A stretch of DNA of 64,000 nt from Pseudomonas sp. LS44 (GTDB taxonomy: Bacteria; Pseudomonadota; Gammaproteobacteria; Pseudomonadales; Pseudomonadaceae): positions 3,758,001 through 3,822,000 of the forward strand of contig NZ_CP102830.1 of the NCBI RefSeq assembly GCF_024730785.1. Reading direction: 5' to 3'. The translations under genes and the position numbers were made by a program. This document shows positions 60,787 through 64,000 of the stretch, piece after piece. The notes beneath the pieces were generated by a model. That model ran no database searches and had not been told where the DNA came from. It was given only the letters and a program-made list of their open reading frames with translations. Position 1 is the stretch's first letter. Every line of letters starts with the position of its first letter.

Positions 60787-62088
60787 CTACGTGGCGGCAC
60801 TGGCCTTGACCGCGCCCGGCATGCCGAACAACCTCCCGAGGGCAAATTGCAGGCCGCCGGCCAGCAGCAGGGCCGGCAGGCTGGCGCCGATCTGCGGGGC
60901 GAAATGCGCCAGCAGGTGATACAGCACCACTCCGCAGCCCCAGGCCAGCAGCGTGTCCCAGCGCAACGCGACGCGCGGCGCCAGGTCGGCCCGGCGGCGA
61001 CGCAGGATGAAGTGGTCGACCAGCACCACGCCGAACAGCGGGGCGAACACCGAGCCGATCAGCAGCAGGAAGTTCTGGTACTCGGCCAATGGCGCCAGCG
61101 CAGCGATCAGCGTACACAGCAGGCCGATCACCAGAGCCAGCTGCTCGACCTTGAGCGGCAGCAGGATGCCGACCGATACCGCCGCCGAGTGGATATCGGC
61201 AAAAGCCTTTTCCGACTCGTCGAGCAGGATCAGCAACAGCGGAATGCCCAACCCGGCGCCGCCTAGCGCCAACAGCAAAGCATTGGCCTCACTGCCACTG
61301 GTGAAAGCCAGGGTGTAGGCGACGCCCAGACTCATCAACCAGACGTTGCCGAGGAAGAAGCCGATGGCGGTACCGGCGAACACCCCACCGCCGCGCTTGC
61401 CGAAGCGCGAATAGTCGGCAATCAGCGGCAGCCAGGACAGCGGCATGGCGATGGCGATGTCGAAGCCCAGCGCGAACGGCAGCGAGCCGTCGCCGCGTTG
61501 CGCCCACAGTGCGGCCAAGTCGGCCTTGGCCAACAGATTCCAGGTCAGCCAGATACAAGCGCCGAGCAGCAGCCAAATACCCCACTTGCGCAGCACGCGA
61601 CGCACGAAGGTCAGTGGGCCGGTCACCGCCAGGAAGGTCGCCAGCGCGCCGAAGAACAGCGTCCACAGCAGCGGGCTGGTCCAGGCGCTGTCCGCGCCGA
61701 AGGCCTTGCCGGCCAGCAGGCTGGCGGCGTCGCGCATGACGATGATCTCGAACGCGCCCCAGCCGACCAGTTGCAGCAGGTTGAGCAGCGCCGGCAGCGC
61801 CGCGCCGCGCGAACCGAGGCTGAGCTTGAGCGCGGCCATGGTCGCCAGGCCGGTATCGCTACCAATCACCGCCACGCTGCCGAGCAGCAACACGCCGACC
61901 AGGGTGCCGCACAGGATCGCCAGCAGCGCCGCGCTCATGCCCAGGCCCGGCGCCAGCAGCGCGCCGAGTTGCAGGACCATCAGGCCGATGCCGAGGGAAA
62001 ACCACAGGGAAAACAGGTCGCGGGCGCCGAACACACGGCGCTCGGCAGATACGGCAACATCGGGGGCATACAGACTGGGAGTGGTCAC
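60787..62088 (-). CDS. cytX: Putative hydroxymethylpyrimidine transporter CytX (NCS1 family)
   Basis: A 433-residue, 12-helix permease of the nucleobase:cation symporter-1 type. ARDLFSLWFSLGIGLMVLQL, LVGWGAFEIIVMRDAASLL and MPLSWLPLIADYSRFGKRGG match CytX. It lies downstream of thiC on the same strand, and ThiC makes the phosphorylated form of the same pyrimidine, so CytX probably salvages hydroxymethylpyrimidine for thiamine. No riboswitch is seen in the 153-bp gap, which is filled by a repeat. Confidence 0.88.
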   Translation of the reverse strand: MTTPSLYAPDVAVSAERRVFGARDLFSLWFSLGIGLMVLQLGALLAPGLGMSAALLAILCGTLVGVLLLGSVAVIGSDTGLATMAALKLSLGSRGAALPALLNLLQLVGWGAFEIIVMRDAASLLAGKAFGADSAWTSPLLWTLFFGALATFLAVTGPLTFVRRVLRKWGIWLLLGACIWLTWNLLAKADLAALWAQRGDGSLPFALGFDIAIAMPLSWLPLIADYSRFGKRGGGVFAGTAIGFFLGNVWLMSLGVAYTLAFTSGSEANALLLALGGAGLGIPLLLILLDESEKAFADIHSAAVSVGILLPLKVEQLALVIGLLCTLIAALAPLAEYQNFLLLIGSVFAPLFGVVLVDHFILRRRRADLAPRVALRWDTLLAWGCGVVLYHLLAHFAPQIGASLPALLLAGGLQFALGRLFGMPGAVKASAAT

Positions 62089-62116
62089 GATCGGTTATCC
62101 GCAAAGTAAGTATTTA

Positions 62117-62221
62117 TCGTTCCCACGCTCTGCGTGGGAACGCCTTTCTAGACGCTCCCGCGTCTGCTCTTGTGACGCAGAGCGTCACGGGCTGCGTTCC
62201 CACGCCGGAGCGTGGGAACGA
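62117..62221. repeat. Palindromic repeat doublet, family F, between thiC and cytX
   Basis: Two palindromic units, CGTTCCCACGC/GCGTGGGAACG at 62118-62142 and again at 62194-62221, flank two smaller hairpins (GACGC...GCGTC and GTGACGC...GCGTCAC). This family has no other copy in the window. Confidence 0.88.
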
Positions 62222-62241
62222 TCGTCGTTACCGACACCCCG

Positions 62242-64000
<1,759 letters not shown>

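Noticed and set aside
62089..62241. TPP riboswitch in front of cytX
   Set aside because: The conserved CTGAGA and ACCTGAT-type core sequences are absent; the gap is a palindromic repeat.

Overview
The window is a gene-dense, high-GC stretch of a Pseudomonas-type (Pseudomonas sensu lato) chromosome. Genus-typical markers are gcbA, ctpL, retS, fimX, a MetF-less purine block (fis-purH-purD), the urt/ure urea cluster, an Azotobacter-type rhodanese (rhdA) and the aspP-cpdA-parE-parC operon. No phage, plasmid, CRISPR array or rRNA operon is visible. One tRNA gene (Thr, CGT) is present.

Layout. 1-4.5 kb: an end-truncated DUF2333 gene divergent from the diguanylate cyclase gcbA, then the chemoreceptor ctpL. 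4.5-15.8 kb: housekeeping genes on the plus strand: dsbD, aroQ, accB-accC, prmA, a zinc-ribbon/DUF3426 protein, dusB-fis, purH, purD. 15.9-21.4 kb: an MHS-type MFS transporter with an unusual periplasmic loop, divergent from the hybrid kinase retS, then a MarC-family protein. 21.4-32.2 kb: urea acquisition and hydrolysis (urtABCDE, ureD, ureA, a GNAT acetyltransferase, ureB, ureC), headed by a textbook sigma-54 promoter with two NtrC boxes. The accessory genes ureE, ureF and ureG are not here and must lie elsewhere. 32.2-33.1 kb: a REP-associated tyrosine transposase (RAYT) bracketed by two 109-bp repeat doublets. 33.1-38.3 kb: cbpM-cbpA divergent from a nucleotide-binding-domain-only Hsp70, an HSL-type esterase, a small DksA-like zinc-finger protein and an oxaloacetate decarboxylase. 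38.4-40.9 kb: a YqaA-like membrane protein, tRNA-Thr, two small stress-type membrane proteins and rarD. 40.9-41.4 kb: an intergenic region with two related clusters of DnaA boxes. 41.4-50.5 kb: rhdA, psd, a PilZ-like protein, fimX, serB (opposite strand), an AhpA-like membrane protein and a decayed DUF457 gene. 50.5-59.7 kb: a minus-strand run comprising aspP, a DUF1249 gene, cpdA, yqiA, parE, a phytase-like protein, a retropepsin-like protease, parC and pqiC. 59.9-64 kb: a lipoprotein, then cytX and an end-truncated thiC (thiamine precursor uptake and synthesis).

Functional themes. Cyclic-di-GMP and lifestyle control recur (GcbA, RetS, FimX and its PilZ-like neighbour). Nitrogen scavenging through urea is complete for import and catalysis, and is visibly under nitrogen control. 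The 14-38 kb part is littered with at least five families of palindromic intergenic repeats. One family also flanks the RAYT gene, which makes that gene a strong candidate for the enzyme that spreads it. The least explained signals are the duplicated DnaA-box clusters, the RAYT/repeat unit, the transporter loop and the decayed DUF457 gene.
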